Source: Brienomyrus brachyistius | Lineage: Eukaryota > Chordata > Actinopteri > Osteoglossiformes > Mormyridae | NCBI RefSeq assembly: GCF_023856365.1 | Contig: NW_026042420.1 | Coordinates: forward strand, 1 to 64,000 | DNA length: 64,000 nucleotides | Direction of reading: 5' to 3' | Shown here: in pieces, positions 19,177-32,019 of the stretch | Position numbering within the stretch: position 1 is the stretch's first letter | How the letters are laid out: each line of letters starts with the position of its first letter | The notes under the pieces: generated by a model | Told to the model about the DNA's origin: nothing | Databases searched by the model: none | What the model saw: the letters and a program-made list of their open reading frames with translations, nothing else | Translations under genes and position numbers: made by a program

Positions 19177-20345
19177 CACTGAACAAAAATATAAACGCAA
19201 CACTTTTGTTTTTGCTCCCATTTTTCATGAGATGGACTTAAAGATCTACAATTCATTCCAGATACACAATATTACCATTTCTCTCAAACATTTCTCACAA
19301 ATCAGTCTAAATGTGTGATAGTGAGCACTTCTGCTTTGCTGAGATAATCCATCCCACCTCACAGGTGTGCCACATCAAGATGCTGATCTGACATCATGGG
19401 TAGTGCACAGGTGTACCTTATACTGCCCACAATAAAAGGCCACCCTGGAATGTGCAGTTTTGTCTCACAGCAAAATGCCACAGATGCCACAAGCATTGAG
19501 GGAGCGTGCAATTGGCATGCTGACAGCAGGAATGTCAACCAGATCTGTTGCTCGTGCATTGAATGTTCATTTCTCAACCATAAGCCGTCTCCAAAGGCGT
19601 TTCAGAGAATATGGCAGTACATCCAACCGGCCTCACAACCGCAGACCACGTGTAACCACACCAGCCCAGGACCTCCACATCCAGCAGGTTCACCTCCAAG
19701 ATCGTCTGAGACCAGCCACTCAGACAGATGATGCACGGCCCCATGTTGCAAGGATCTGTACACAGTTCTTGGAAGCTGAAAATGTCCCAGTTCTTGCATG
19801 GCCAGCATACTCACCGGACATGTCACCCGTTGAGCATGTTTGGGATGTGCTTGACCGGCGTATACGACAGCGTGTACCAGTTCCCACTAATATCCAACAA
19901 CTTCGCACAGCCATTGAAGAGGAGTGGACCAACATTCCACAGGCCACAATTGACAATCTGATAAACTCTATGCGAAGAAGATGTGTTGCATTGTATGAGG
20001 CAAATGGTGGTCACACCAGATACTGACCGGTTCTGAGTCCCCAGACCCCCAATAAAGCAAAAAACTGCACATTCCAGGGTGGCCTTTTATTGTGGGCAGT
20101 ATAAGGTACACCTGTGCACTACCCATGATGTCAGATCAGCATCTTGATGTGGCACACCTGTGAGGTGGGATGGATTATCTCAGCAAAGCAGAAGTGCTCA
20201 CTATCACACATTTAGACTGATTTGTGAGAAATGTTTGAGAGAAATGGTAATATTGTGTATCTGGAATGAATTGTAGGTCTTTAAGTCCATCTCATGAAAA
20301 ATGGGAGCAGAAACAAGAGTGTTGCGTTTATATTTTTGTTCAGTA
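19177..20345 (+). mobile_element. Internally deleted Tc1-like transposon, long TIRs (copy A)
   Basis: The element is 1,169 bases, flanked by TA at 19175-19176 and 20346-20347. The terminal inverted repeats are about 285 bases (19177-19461 and 20061-20345), nearly perfect, beginning (C/T)ACTGAACAAAAATATAAACG. A transposase frame with a large in-frame deletion lies between them. The right flank is the TA-rich minisatellite. Sequence quality suggests recent activity, but the deleted transposase should make this copy dependent on a helper. Confidence 0.9.
19475..20026 (+). CDS. Deleted Tc1-like transposase, 183 aa (copy A)
   Basis: ATG at 19475 begins MPQMPQALRERAIG. Residues 1-75 are the paired-type helix-turn-helix DNA-binding region (MSTRSVARALNVHFSTISRL) with a GRPR-like basic linker (NRRPRVTT). 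After LQDRLRPATQT the frame jumps to DDARPHVARI, then AWPAYSPDMSPVEHVWD, and ends GGHTRY. In intact Tc1 transposases (about 340 residues) the DD34E triad spans this region. The second Asp (in DDARPHVA) and the Glu (in PVEHVWD) remain, while the segment holding the first Asp is gone. The deletion keeps the frame, so a DNA-binding but catalytically dead protein could be made. An upstream TTG at 19460 is not needed as a start. Confidence 0.85.
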   Translation: MPQMPQALRERAIGMLTAGMSTRSVARALNVHFSTISRLQRRFREYGSTSNRPHNRRPRVTTPAQDLHIQQVHLQDRLRPATQTDDARPHVARICTQFLEAENVPVLAWPAYSPDMSPVEHVWDVLDRRIRQRVPVPTNIQQLRTAIEEEWTNIPQATIDNLINSMRRRCVALYEANGGHTRY

Positions 20346-20541
20346 TATATATTTATGGGTGTATCGAGACTAGATGGTCAGTATGGATAACTAAGGTGCA
20401 CTAAAACTGGGTGAGCAGGCAAGGCATGTCACCCAGGTTGTGTGACAATTATTTTATATAAATGTATATATGTATATATATATTCCATCCACCATCCCTC
20501 CTTTACGGAGAACTGCGTTATTTTTATTGTCCATTACGAAA

Positions 20542-20589
<48 letters not shown>

Positions 20590-20799
20590 TATTTATGGGT
20601 GTATCGAGACTAGATGGTCATTATGGATAACTAAGGTGCACTAAAACTGGGTGAGCAGGCAAGGCATGTCACCCAGGTTGTGTGACAATTATTTTATATA
20701 AATGTATATATATATATATATATATTCCATCCACCATCCCTCCTTTACGGAGAACTGCGTTATTTTTCTTTTCTATTGCTAATAAAAAAACTATATATA

Positions 20800-20854
<55 letters not shown>

Positions 20855-21041
20855 GTGTATCGAGACTAGATGGTCAGTATGGATAACTAAGGTGCACTAA
20901 AATTGGGTGAGCAGGCAAGGCATGTCACCCAGGTTGTGTGACAATTATTTTATATATATGCATATACATATTCCATCCACCATCCCTCCTTTATGGAGAA
21001 CTGCGTTATTTTTATTGTCTATTGCAAAAAAAAAACAGAAA

Positions 21042-21090
<49 letters not shown>

Positions 21091-22165
21091 TATTCATGGG
21101 TGTATCGAGACTAGATGGTCATTCTGGATAACTAAAGTGCACTAAAATTGGGTGAGCAGGCAAGGCATGTCACCCAGGTTGTGTGACAATTATTTTATAT
21201 ATATGTATATATATATTCCATCCACCATCCCTCCTTTATGGAGAACTGCGCTATTTTTATTGTCTATTGCAAAAAAAAAAAAAAAAAAAAACAATACATA
21301 TATATACATATATATTTATGGGTGTATCGAGACTAGATGGTCATTATGAATAACTAAGGTGCACTAAAATTGGGTGAGCAGGCAAGGCATGTCACCCCGG
21401 TTGTGTGACAATTATTTTATATATATATTCCATCCACCATCCCTCCTTTACGGAGAACTGCATTATTTTTCTTTTCTATTGCTAATAAAAAAACTATATA
21501 TATGTACATATATATATATATATATATGGGTGTATCGAGACTAGATGGTCAGTATGGATAACTAAGGTGCACTAAAATTGGGTGAGCAGGCAAGGCATGT
21601 CACCCAGGTTGTGTGACAATTATTTTATATATATGTATATATATATTCCATCCACTATCCCTCCTTTATGGAGAACTGCGTTATTTTTATTGTCTATTGC
21701 AAAAAAAAAACACAAAAAAACTATATATATATATATATATATACACATATATATTTATGGGTGTATCGAGACTAGTTGGTCATTATGGATAACTAAGGTG
21801 CACTAAAATTGGGTGAGCAGGCAAGGCATGTCACCCCAGTTGTGTGACAATTATTTTATATAAATGTATATATATATTCCCTCCACCACCCCTCCTTTAC
21901 GGAGGACTGCTTTATTTTTAATATCCATTGCGAAAAAAAAACACAAGAAAAAGAAAAAATATCTATATATATACATGGGTGTGTCGAGACTAGATGGTCA
22001 GTATGGATAACTGAGGTGCACTAAAATTGGGTGAGCAGGCAAGGCATGTCACCCAGGTTGTGTGACAATTATTTTATATATATGCATATACATATTCCAT
22101 CCACCATCCCTCCTTTACGGAGAACTGCGTTATTTTTATTGTCTATTGCAAAAAAAAAACAGAAA

Positions 22166-22230
<65 letters not shown>

Positions 22231-22652
22231 TATTCATGGGTGTATCGAGACTAGATGGTCATTATGGATAACTAAAGTGCACTAAAATTGGGTGAGCAGG
22301 CAAGGCATGTCACCCAGGTTGTGTGACAATTATTTTATATAAATGTATATATATATATATATATATTCCATCCACCATCCCTCCTTTACGGAGAACTGCG
22401 TTATTTTTCTTTTCTATTGCTAATAAAAAAACTATATATATATACATATATATTTATGGGTGTATCGAGACTAGATGGTCATTATGAATAACTAAGGTGC
22501 ACTAAAATTGGGTGAGCAGGCAAGGCATGTCACCCCGGTTGTGTGACAATTATTTTATATATATATTCCATCCACCATCCCTCCTTTACGGAGGACTGCT
22601 TTATTTTTAATATCCATTGCGAAAAAAAAACACAAGAAAAAGAAAAAATATC

Positions 22653-22722
<70 letters not shown>

Positions 22723-22824
22723 TGTGTCGAGACTAGATGGTCAGTATGGATAACTAAAGTGCACTAAAATTGGGTGAGCAGGCAAGGCATGTCACCCAGG
22801 TTGTGTGACAATTATTTTATATAA

Positions 22825-22886
<62 letters not shown>

Positions 22887-22962
22887 ATTCCATCCACCAT
22901 CCCTCCTTTACGGAGAACTGCGTTATTTTTCTTTTCTATTGCTAATAAAAAAACTATATATA

Positions 22963-23001
<39 letters not shown>

Positions 23002-23206
23002 GTGTATCGAGACTAGTTGGTCATTATGGATAACTAAGTTGCACTAAAATTGGGTGAGCAGGCAAGGCATGTCACCCAGGTTGTGTGACAATTATTTTAT
23101 ATATATATGTATATATATATTCCCTCCACCACCCCTCCTTTACGGAGGACTGCTTTATTTTTAATATCCATTGCGAAAAAAAAACACAAGAAAAAGAAAA
23201 AATATC

Positions 23207-23273
<67 letters not shown>

Positions 23274-23376
23274 GTGTGTCGAGACTAGGTGGTCAGTATG
23301 GATAACTAAAGTGCACTAAAATTGGGTGAGCAGGCAAGGCATGTCACCCAGGTTGTGTGACAATTATTTTATATAA

Positions 23377-23432
<56 letters not shown>

Positions 23433-23736
23433 CATCCACCATCCCTCCTTTACGGAGAACTGCGTTATTTTTCTTTTCTATTGCTAATAAAAAAACTATA
23501 TATATGTACATATATATATATATATATATGGGTGTATCGAGACTAGTTGGTCATTATGGATAACTAAGTTGCACTAAAATTGGGTGAGCAGGCAAGGCAT
23601 GTCACCCAGGTTGTGTGACAATTATTTTATATATATATGTATATATATATTCCCTCCACCACCCCTCCTTTACGGAGGACTGCTTTATTTTTAATATCCA
23701 TTGCGAAAAAAAAACACAAGAAAAAGAAAAAATATC

Positions 23737-23811
<75 letters not shown>

Positions 23812-23914
23812 GTGTGTCGAGACTAGATGGTCAGTATGGATAACTAAGGTGCACTAAAATTGGGTGAGCAGGCAAGGCATGTCACCCAGGTTGTGTGACA
23901 ATTATTTTATATAA

Positions 23915-23962
<48 letters not shown>

Positions 23963-24735
23963 CATCCACCATCCCTCCTTTACGGAGAACTGCGTTATTT
24001 TTCTTTTCTATTGCTAATAAAAAAACTATATATATATGTACATATATATATATATATATGGGTGTATCGAGACTAGTTGGTCATTATGGATAACTAAGTT
24101 GCACTAAAATTGGGTGAGCAGGCAAGGCATGTCACCCAAGTTGTGTGACAATTATTTTATATATATGTATATATATATTCCATCCACCATCCCTCCTTTA
24201 TGGAGAACTGCGTTATTTTTATTGTCTATTGCAAAAAAAAAAACAAAAAAAACTATATATATATACATATATATTTATGGGTGTATCGAGACTAGATGGT
24301 CATTATGAATAACTAAGGTGCACTAAAACTGGGTGAGCAGGCAAGGCATGTCACCCAGGTTGTGTGACAATTATTTTATATATATGTATATATATATTCC
24401 ATCCACCATCCCTCCTTTATGGAGAACTGCGTTATTTTTATTGTCTATTGCAAAAAAAAAAACAAAAAAAACTATATATATATATACATATATATTTATG
24501 GGTGTATCGAGACTAGAAGGTCATTATGCATAACTAAAGTGCACTAAAATTGGGTGAGCAGGAAAGGCATGTCACCCCAGTTGTGTGACAATTATTTTAT
24601 ATATATGTATATATATATATATATTCCCTCCACCACCCCTCCTCTACGGAGGACTGCTTTATTTTTATTTCCATTGCAAAAATAAAAAATTTTAAAACAC
24701 AAAAAAAAAAAAAACGAAAATAATAATAATAAAAA
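20346..24735 (+). repeat. TA-rich minisatellite between copies A and B (18 units)
   Basis: I count 18 occurrences of the gcaggcaaggcatgtc core (gcaggaaaggcatgtc in the last). Units differ mainly in (TA)n length and in three recurring internal variants: cttttctattgctaat; attgtctattgc plus poly-A; and aatatccattgcg with acacaagaaaaag. The variants recur in mixed order, as in a higher-order satellite. The left end abuts the Tc1-like transposon, which inserted at a TA within this repeat. Confidence 0.9.
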
Positions 24736-24896
24736 TAATTTTGAATGTGTATTCAAATAAGTTTGAATGTGTGTGAACTATATATAAATATATATATACA
24801 CATGCATATACAGAAATATATACACACACACACATATATATATATACACACACACACACAGACACACACTCACATAAACACATACACACACTGTGT

Positions 24897-25257
24897 ACAG
24901 TCTTATGCAAAGGTTTGGCACCCCTTGACAAATAACATCTTTTCAATTACAAAAGCAACAATATCAGTTAATACAGTCTCTTTAGGAACTGGGGGAAAAA
25001 TACACAATATTTTCAGCAAACATTGATGAATAGTTACTTTTTATGCCATAAATTGAACAAAATTACAAAATAAAAACATTATTATGGCACTCTGCAAAAG
25101 TTTGGGCACCCTACGTAATCAGTACTTAGTAACACCTCCTCTGCCAGATATCACAGCTTACAAGCGCTTCTTATAGCCAGCTGAAAGGCTTTCAGTTCTT
25201 GTACTTGGGATTTTCTCACATTCTTCCTTGCAAAAGGCTTCTAGTTCTGTAATATTC
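24897..25257 (-). mobile_element. Tc1-like transposon remnant (copy B)
   Basis: This is the counterpart of 1015-1375. It carries a single change near the start (aaaagcaaca instead of aaaggaacaa) and the same stops. Confidence 0.6.
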
Positions 25258-25894
25258 TAATATATCAAGGGCTGTATTGTCAAATAGGAGATCGGCAGCA
25301 TTCTCCCACCTGAGAAAACTGTACTACAATGCCCTTGATAGTGTGTAGAAACACACTCGTCAGCTCTAGTCCTCCTGTAACAACGCAAAAGGACTGGCAA
25401 CCCTCAGGTATTTATGCGTGCGATTGTATGATAAATTCACCCTGACAGTCTCACACTTCTCTTGGTACCAACAGGTCTCATGGAATATATAAAAGGCAAC
25501 TGCAACAATTATACTCGGCACTAAACATCGAGGCACGGAAATGCAGCAGAGCTTGTGTATTTCTCAGGATGCATTCTAGTAAAATGCCCGGAAAATGAGC
25601 TAAAGACATATTTCAAGGGGCACTATATAAAACCGATGGAAATTTTACTGATTAAATAAAAGGAAAAGCATCGTTTGAAAAATCACAAATGTTTCTAAGA
25701 TTCAATGCATCGCTTTTTGACCACATCATAGCGATGAACACATCATTGTTCCTGACAATGTCCTAATACAGAAATAAAACTTTATGTTGGTAAACTCAAA
25801 AAGCCTTCAGCTGTCACACTGGCTAACGATCTCAAACGATTATAAAGCAGCATTTTGAAAAGCGCTGTTTTAAAATAACAGATACAACACTTAC

Positions 25895-26183
25895 CTTGTC
25901 TTCTGGCCAAATGCTTTTCACGGCTTGGCACTCCAACGGTGCTGAAACGAAATTTGTATTTCCTCCTACCTCGTTGGCCCTTCAGTTCTTCTTTTCTCCC
26001 TTTGGATGTTTTTTTCCTTCTTCGTTGGATATTGTTTTTTATTTTTGTTTGTTTTTTTTTACTTTGCATGTTTTTCCTTCTTCGGATATTATTTTTTTGG
26101 CTTATTTTTTTAGACGATGTTTTTTTCGTCTTCTTTAAAAATTGATTTTTTTCGTCTTCTTTAAATATTGTTTTTTTTTTCAT
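25895..26183 (-). CDS. Hypothetical lysine/arginine-rich first exon (copy B)
   Basis: The function is unknown. The frame starts at ATG 26183 on the minus strand and encodes about 96 residues, extremely rich in Lys, Arg, Asn and Gln (begins MKKKTIFKEDEKNQF), built from degenerate lysine-rich repeats. It ends in ARRQGK at a consensus splice donor (AAG followed by GTAAGTG at 25894-25888). Upstream on the same strand lie a TATA box about 90 bases before the ATG, an HSE-like palindrome and two CCAAT boxes, an arrangement seen at histone and heat-shock genes. No second exon could be recognised, because the sequence downstream is AT-rich and transposon-derived. The composition is compatible with a nuclear or nucleolar basic protein, but a chance open frame in A-rich DNA is equally possible. 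Copy C keeps it open; copy A is broken. Confidence 0.35.
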
Positions 26184-26274
26184 CCTTTTGATGTTGTTTT
26201 ACGGAACAAGAGCCGTACAGTGCTACTCTATCAGGAGGTAGCGCCAACTGAACGCCTTGAAGCAGTACCCAGCT

Positions 26275-26374
26275 CTTTTATAGGGAGCGTCAACCCGAAG
26301 TCAAGTTCTAGAACGTTGCACTCACTTTTCATTGGTTTCCCAGCTATGCTGTCAGAATAATGTTTGCTGATTGG
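26275..26374 (-). promoter_or_regulatory. Minus-strand CCAAT/HSE/TATA promoter (copy B)
   Basis: CCAAT boxes lie at 26374-26370 and 26335-26331, the perfect palindrome GTTCTAGAAC at 26314-26305, and CTATAAAAG at 26283-26275, about 90 bases before the ATG at 26183. The same block is present in copy C at about 52461-52560. Confidence 0.5.
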
Positions 26375-27556
26375 TCGAAAATTTTAAAACGTACCCGAGT
26401 ACTGTAAAAAAAACTCAAGATCTTGCTACCCTATCTTGCACCCATAAGGTGATTTTTTTTATACGTTATATGCAGCTATTTGTAGCAGGCCGTAATTAGA
26501 CTAATCCACCCTTTGTCAATAAAGCCAACAAGAGAACAGGTTGCCCAAAGTTTGCTCAGGTACACGCCACAGCACAACCTTAAAAACACATCCAGCACAA
26601 ATCACACTAGTGAATGACACAGCAAATCACAGCAATAAAAAAGACCCCTATGGGCAATCCAGCACCCAGACTACAGGTGCCAAAAGGCCCAGCCTGCCTA
26701 ATAATGAACCCAAAATATACATACAACAAAGAAAAAGACACAAACAAAAAAGAAAATAAAACTAGCCAGCTGCTCCCACTAAACCCCGCTCCCGAGGCCA
26801 CTAAGCCGGCTGGCTTGATAATACACGATACAACCTCAGATAAAACATATTAAAGCAACACCAGGGAGGTTTACAACCTGATCCTTAAAATTATCGACCC
26901 GTAATTCCACCTTGAAAACCCCTAAAGAACAGTAGTTTACCCCATGACTCACTGCCCCATTCAAACAAAAAAAAACAGGTTTTTGGGGTAACCTTTAGGT
27001 CAGCTCTTCAAAACCAGGTATGAGGACTCTTCAGCTAATCAGTCCTCTAATTAGAAATCTAATTAGGGAGTTGCAGCGAAAACCTGCATACACACCGGCC
27101 CTTTGCGGATAAGATTGTTCACCCCTGAAACAAGCAAACAGAAAGGCTGCTACACTGCAAATTCAATATGCCCGCCGATGCTCCACCAAATCTATCAGGA
27201 CCCTGCCTGTCTTTCCCGTGCCTGCTCCTTTGCCAATATGCCCTACCATCGGAACATGCACAGCCATCTCGCCCCGGCTATGCCTCCAGTCCGAACTGCA
27301 GTTCCTATACCTGCCTATAATTGCCTGGCTACAATCCATCCCCCAAAATGAAATTGATGACCCAACGATCACAGCTAAGAATTCTATCCCCAAACCACTG
27401 GTCTTCCTCCCCAACCGAACGATCATTCACTGACCGTGGTAACTTATAAGGGTTGGTATGATGACCAGTGGTGGACCTCACCGAACGTTTAACTGGTCTC
27501 TACACCTCGGGGGGGACATAACCTCCTCCATTATACGAGGCCTACTTGTGGATGCT

Positions 27557-28107
27557 CTATTGCGACCCCTCCCACCAGCCCTGTCCCCGTAAAATCACAG
27601 AGTCCTCATCCGATTCCATTTCTGTTGCCCCTGTGGGCAACCCAGACTCAGGAGACATTACCAGAACATCTTCCCCTGACATAACAACCCCCTGTGGTAC
27701 TGGACGCAACTCTGTTCGGTGAACTTGACGGACAACCCCGTCCCCCTCCATTGGAGTTGCAGAGTAAACTGCACCCTGATCTTGGGGACACCGAACTACC
27801 ATATACAAACAGGCATCCCAATGATCCTGTATTTTACCTCGAACATGGTTCCGCAAACACACCAGCTGACCTTCATCAAACCCCTAATCATTAACCAACT
27901 CATTGTGTTTCCGATTTCGTGGTGTGGCTTGTTCCTCCAACTAAGCCTTCACATACTCTTGAAGCACCTGCAAACTTTCCTGATGGTTTTGTACCCATTC
28001 CTCCAAAGGTCCACCATACTGACTGATCCCGGCAGGAGCCTGAAGATAGTGTATCGGTAATCGAGGCTCACAGCCAGACCTTAAATAAAAAGGCATCATC
28101 CAGTCAT
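27557..28107 (-). pseudogene. Ty3/gypsy-like integrase remnant (copy B)
   Basis: This is the counterpart of 3675-4225. The 101-codon C-terminal frame (27557-27862) is identical to that of copy A, with the same upstream stops. Confidence 0.7.
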
Positions 28108-29041
28108 TTGGTGGGGTGTAGTATTGTAAGCTTCTCTGCTGGAGGAAGTGTGTGAAGCAAATTGTGCAAAAAAAATATTAAAGCAACACCAGGGAGGTTT
28201 ACATCTAGATCCTTAAAATGATCGACCTGCAATTCCACCTTGAAAATCCAATTACCATATAAAGGATACAAGATGTAAAGATGACAAATGACATGGCACA
28301 CATTTGTTGTTTAGACTGTTGTGTCAGGTTAATTGAAAGCTGAAGGATCTTAGTGTTTACTAGTCTAAGTAACAGAATGTCTAAACACTGTGCTTGCCTT
28401 TATGGGTTTTTAAGCAGAACATATAGGTATAGAAACATATTAACATTACGTTTCACGATTCACTGACTGGAGAATAGGAGAATATACACATCAATATTAC
28501 TACTTAAGTTAACTAACCCTAATCCCAACCCCTATTGGCACGGAGCCCGCCAGGGTTCAGGTGAGATATAAATCTGTAATCTGTATCAATGGTTTTGCTA
28601 TCCATACCCACCCTATTAATGTTAGCTTCCCAGGGTTTCTTGTTAGACAAGCTCTGTGTCTCTCTATACCCCCATTTACTGCACGACTGATTGTCCATTT
28701 ATAAAGAATCAAATAGGGTGAAGATGGTTTTAGTTTACAATTACTCTGGAAGGTGACCAGATTAAAAAAAACTAAATACCATGCCTACGTGTATGTAATC
28801 TCCATCACAGTCCCCATTTTCCCCATAATCCTCGTTTTGATAGTGCCAATTTGTGTAATGTGAGTTTTTTTTTTTTTTTAAAAACTGTTATAGAAGAACA
28901 TACTGGATGCCACATGTGTACAATTACCCCTTTCTAATTAGTGGGGTCCGTTGTGTCAGCTACAGCCTTTACTAACATACACATAAGTATACAGTCTTAC
29001 AGCACTTTTGTTTTCCTTTTGTATTTAATGGTTTTCCATTT

Positions 29042-29403
29042 AGGGGGCAGCATGGTGGTGCAGTGGTTAGCACTGTTGCCTCACACCTCTAGGGCCCGGG
29101 TTCGAGTCTCCACCTGGGTCACATGTGTGTGGAGTTTGCATGTTCTACCCATGTCATCGTGGGGTTTCCTCCGGGTACTCTGGTTTCCCCCACAGTCCAA
29201 AAACATGCTGAGGCTAATTGGAGTTGCTAAATTGCCCATAGGAGTGTATGCGTGAGTGAATAGTGTGTGAGTGTGCCCTGCGATGGGCTGGCCCGCCATC
29301 CTGAGTTGTTCCCTGTCTCGTGCCTATTGCTTCCGGGATAGGCTCCAGACCCCCCGCGATCCAGTAGGATAAGCGGTTTGGAAAATGGATGGATGGATGG
29401 ACA
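29042..29403 (+). mobile_element. tRNA-derived SINE (copy B)
   Basis: This is the same insertion as in copy A, with the same GTTTTCCATTT duplication at 29031-29041 and 29404-29414. The tail has fewer TGGA units, and one base differs (tgcctattgc). Confidence 0.85.
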
Positions 29404-31660
29404 GTTTTCCATTTGAGGAATTAGCAAAAAACTGCAGTGCATGATGGGTAGGATATAAAGGCTGCCTAACGCCCTTAATTTGTTTGCAATTTCGCCAGGT
29501 AGGCTACCTTCTTTAAACTGCGTTTTGCTAGACTACACATTTCGAGATGTTTTATTGTAGTCTTGGTAAATATATATATATAGTTTAGCCTAACCCAGCC
29601 ACTTAAGGGAGCAAGCCAGCTCAGGTAGGTGCCAGTCCCAAGCCCGGATTAATGGAGAGGGTTGGCGTCAAGAAATAAAGAGAAATAAAGACAACTAATA
29701 CTCCTAGTTTGCGAGATCTGACTGCAATGGCAGCACTGCTACAAGGGTGTGGATAAATCTATACAAATATCACCTGCATGCACATTACTTCTTTTACAAT
29801 AACCAACTCCTGATCCATACTGTTAGTCGTGAAAAAAAAAACTATCGTGTACATAGAGGCCCTGTGTAAAAAGATAACTGCCAAGGAAAAGATCAAAAAC
29901 ATTTATTTCAAGGATACAAAGTTTTTATGGTCATGTACAGTGTACAGTGCAATTCTTATTTGATTAACTTGAATGTCTCCACAGACTAGACGATTAAACA
30001 AATAAAGCAGCGCAACATTACAATAACTAATAACAAATAAACAAAGCTCACGAGTACTATTACAGTATTTATATCATTTATTTAAACTTAATTTTACCAG
30101 GTAAATTAACTACAAAGCAGTTACCACTGCTTTACCTGCTTCTCGGGAGAAATAGCAGATATACGTCATGTATGTGACTAAATTCTTAAGCCAATAAGGG
30201 CAAAGTTGTGTCGTAATGGAGGCGGATCCAGTTTGTGCAGCCGGTTAAAGACACTACGGGCATGTAAATGGAGAACGAAATTATAGTTATACCGAATCTC
30301 CTACACACAATACCAAGGTTACCAACTTTGGTCAGCTGACCGGAGTGAGACGTTCAATTCCCGTAAGATTTCTTTGCGCCAGCCTGAGAGTCTGAAAACA
30401 CGTCACACCAGATGCATGAGAGATGGAAACCTGGGATATTCAGTCGAATCAGATCAAATATGATGCTAAGTTAGTACTAAGTTAAAATATGTTCCGGACT
30501 TGTAACATGCACCCATGATTTGGAACAGTCAGCAGGCTGTCTCTGGCCACGCCCCCTACACTCGGTCCGGCCCCTGGCTTTTCCTGAATTCTGATTCCTT
30601 TAGATAAACATTGACTTCATTGATATTGTTATTGATTTATCGACAGACCATCATACTTTTTAGACGTTATAATAACAACACTCTATTGATCCCCAAAGAG
30701 AGAAATTCTCTCCTTGCCTGCCCCCTCTTACTGTCCATGATACACAAGCACATATGTAGAAAAACGTCAGCTTGGAAGCCAAGGCTGGACTTAACCTACT
30801 CTATTCTGGTATTCTGTTCTCCCAAGTAAGGCGTGGGTTCGAATCCAACTTCCGACAAAAGTTCTTCAATCGCTACAGCACAATTTGAGCCACTGATCGG
30901 CTTTAATTGCTTTGTTTTATTTTTGCGTTTCAGGCAAAACTACATAACACTTAAAGACACTACGGGCATGTAAATGGAGAACGAAATTATAGTTATAGCG
31001 AATCTCCTACACACAATACCAAGGTTACCAACTTTGGTCAGCTGGCCGGAGTGAGACGTTCAATTCCCGTAAGATTTCTTTGCGCCAGCCTGAGAGTCTG
31101 AAAACACGTCACACCAGATGCATGAGAGATGGAAACCTGGGATATTCAGTCGAATCAGATCAAATATGATGCTAAGTTAGTACTAAGTTAAAATATGTTC
31201 CGCACTTGTAACATGCACCCATGATTTGGAACAGCAGCATACCTGTCAAGGTTTGGATTTGAAAATAAAGGAAATTTTCCGCAACCAGGCTCCAGTATCC
31301 CTTACATTTTAAGACAGGAATATAAATTATATAAAATATAATATGAATATAAATTTAAATATATAAAATATATATAAATAAATAAATAATAATAATATAT
31401 ATATATTAATCGATTAGTCGAATCAGTCGAATCAGTAATTAAGTTCTATTAATTTTTCATGTTTTTCATGTTCACTCTGTCATTCACTAATGACGAGAAC
31501 TATTCTAAATTTTCCGGCACCCGCTGTGAGCCATCCCACCACCGCAACCAGGCTCCAGTATCCCTTACATTTTAAGACAGGAAATATAAAATAATATAAA
31601 TTATATAAAATATAATATAAATATAAATATAAATATATAAAATATATAAAATATATTTTT

Positions 31661-31730
31661 GGCCACAACCGGGATTCGAACCCCGGTCTACCGTGTGAAA
31701 GGCGGCGATCTTACCACTACACTATCCAGC
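31661..31730 (-). tRNA. tRNA-Glu-like sequence, probably pseudo (1)
   Basis: The minus strand reads as a 70-base tRNA-like sequence with an A box TAGTGTAGTGG, a TTC anticodon candidate in a CTTTCAC loop, and a strong B box GGTTCGAATCC. The T-arm pairs well, but the acceptor stem has about two mismatches plus G-T pairs and the anticodon stem pairs poorly, so this is more likely a tRNA-derived promoter head than a functional tRNA. It sits inside the hAT-like MITE. It has one change (ctaccg for ctcccg) relative to the other copies. Confidence 0.4.
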
Positions 31731-32019
31731 AACTATATAATATAAGGGAGATTTACGGGAAAATACTAATACGGGAGGACGGCGGGAAAGAGAAGTAAAA
31801 TACGGTAGTTTCCCGGCCAAAACGGGAGACTTGACAGCCTGAGATGGCTGTCTCTGGCCACGCCCCCTACAGTCGGTCCGGCCCCTGGCTTTTCCAGCGT
31901 GTTCGCGAAAACGACTTCATTATTTATCTGATTGATTTATCGACAGACCATCATACTTTTTAGACGTTATAATAACAACACTCTATTGATCCCCCTCTTA
32001 CTGTCCATGATACACAATG

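Larger units (their letters stand above)
741..24624. repeat. Macro-duplication copy A (23.9 kb)
   Basis: This is the first of three head-to-tail near-identical copies. Matching landmarks lie 23.88 kb apart between A and B: the short ORF at 863 recurs at 24745 and the one at 2657 at 26541. I set the copy start at the last, divergent minisatellite unit (starts tccctccacc, position 741), which recurs at 24625 and 50810. A differs from B by scattered substitutions, homopolymer-length changes and one fewer round of the R/MITE/W block. The copy number and order could be a true macrosatellite or an assembly duplication; the sequence alone does not decide. Confidence 0.9.

Noticed and set aside
20346..24735. 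Regular repeats with variable spacers, superficially like a CRISPR array
   Set aside because: Units are about 240 bp, the 'spacers' are (TA)n tracts and homologous variants, and the context is a vertebrate genome with no cas genes.
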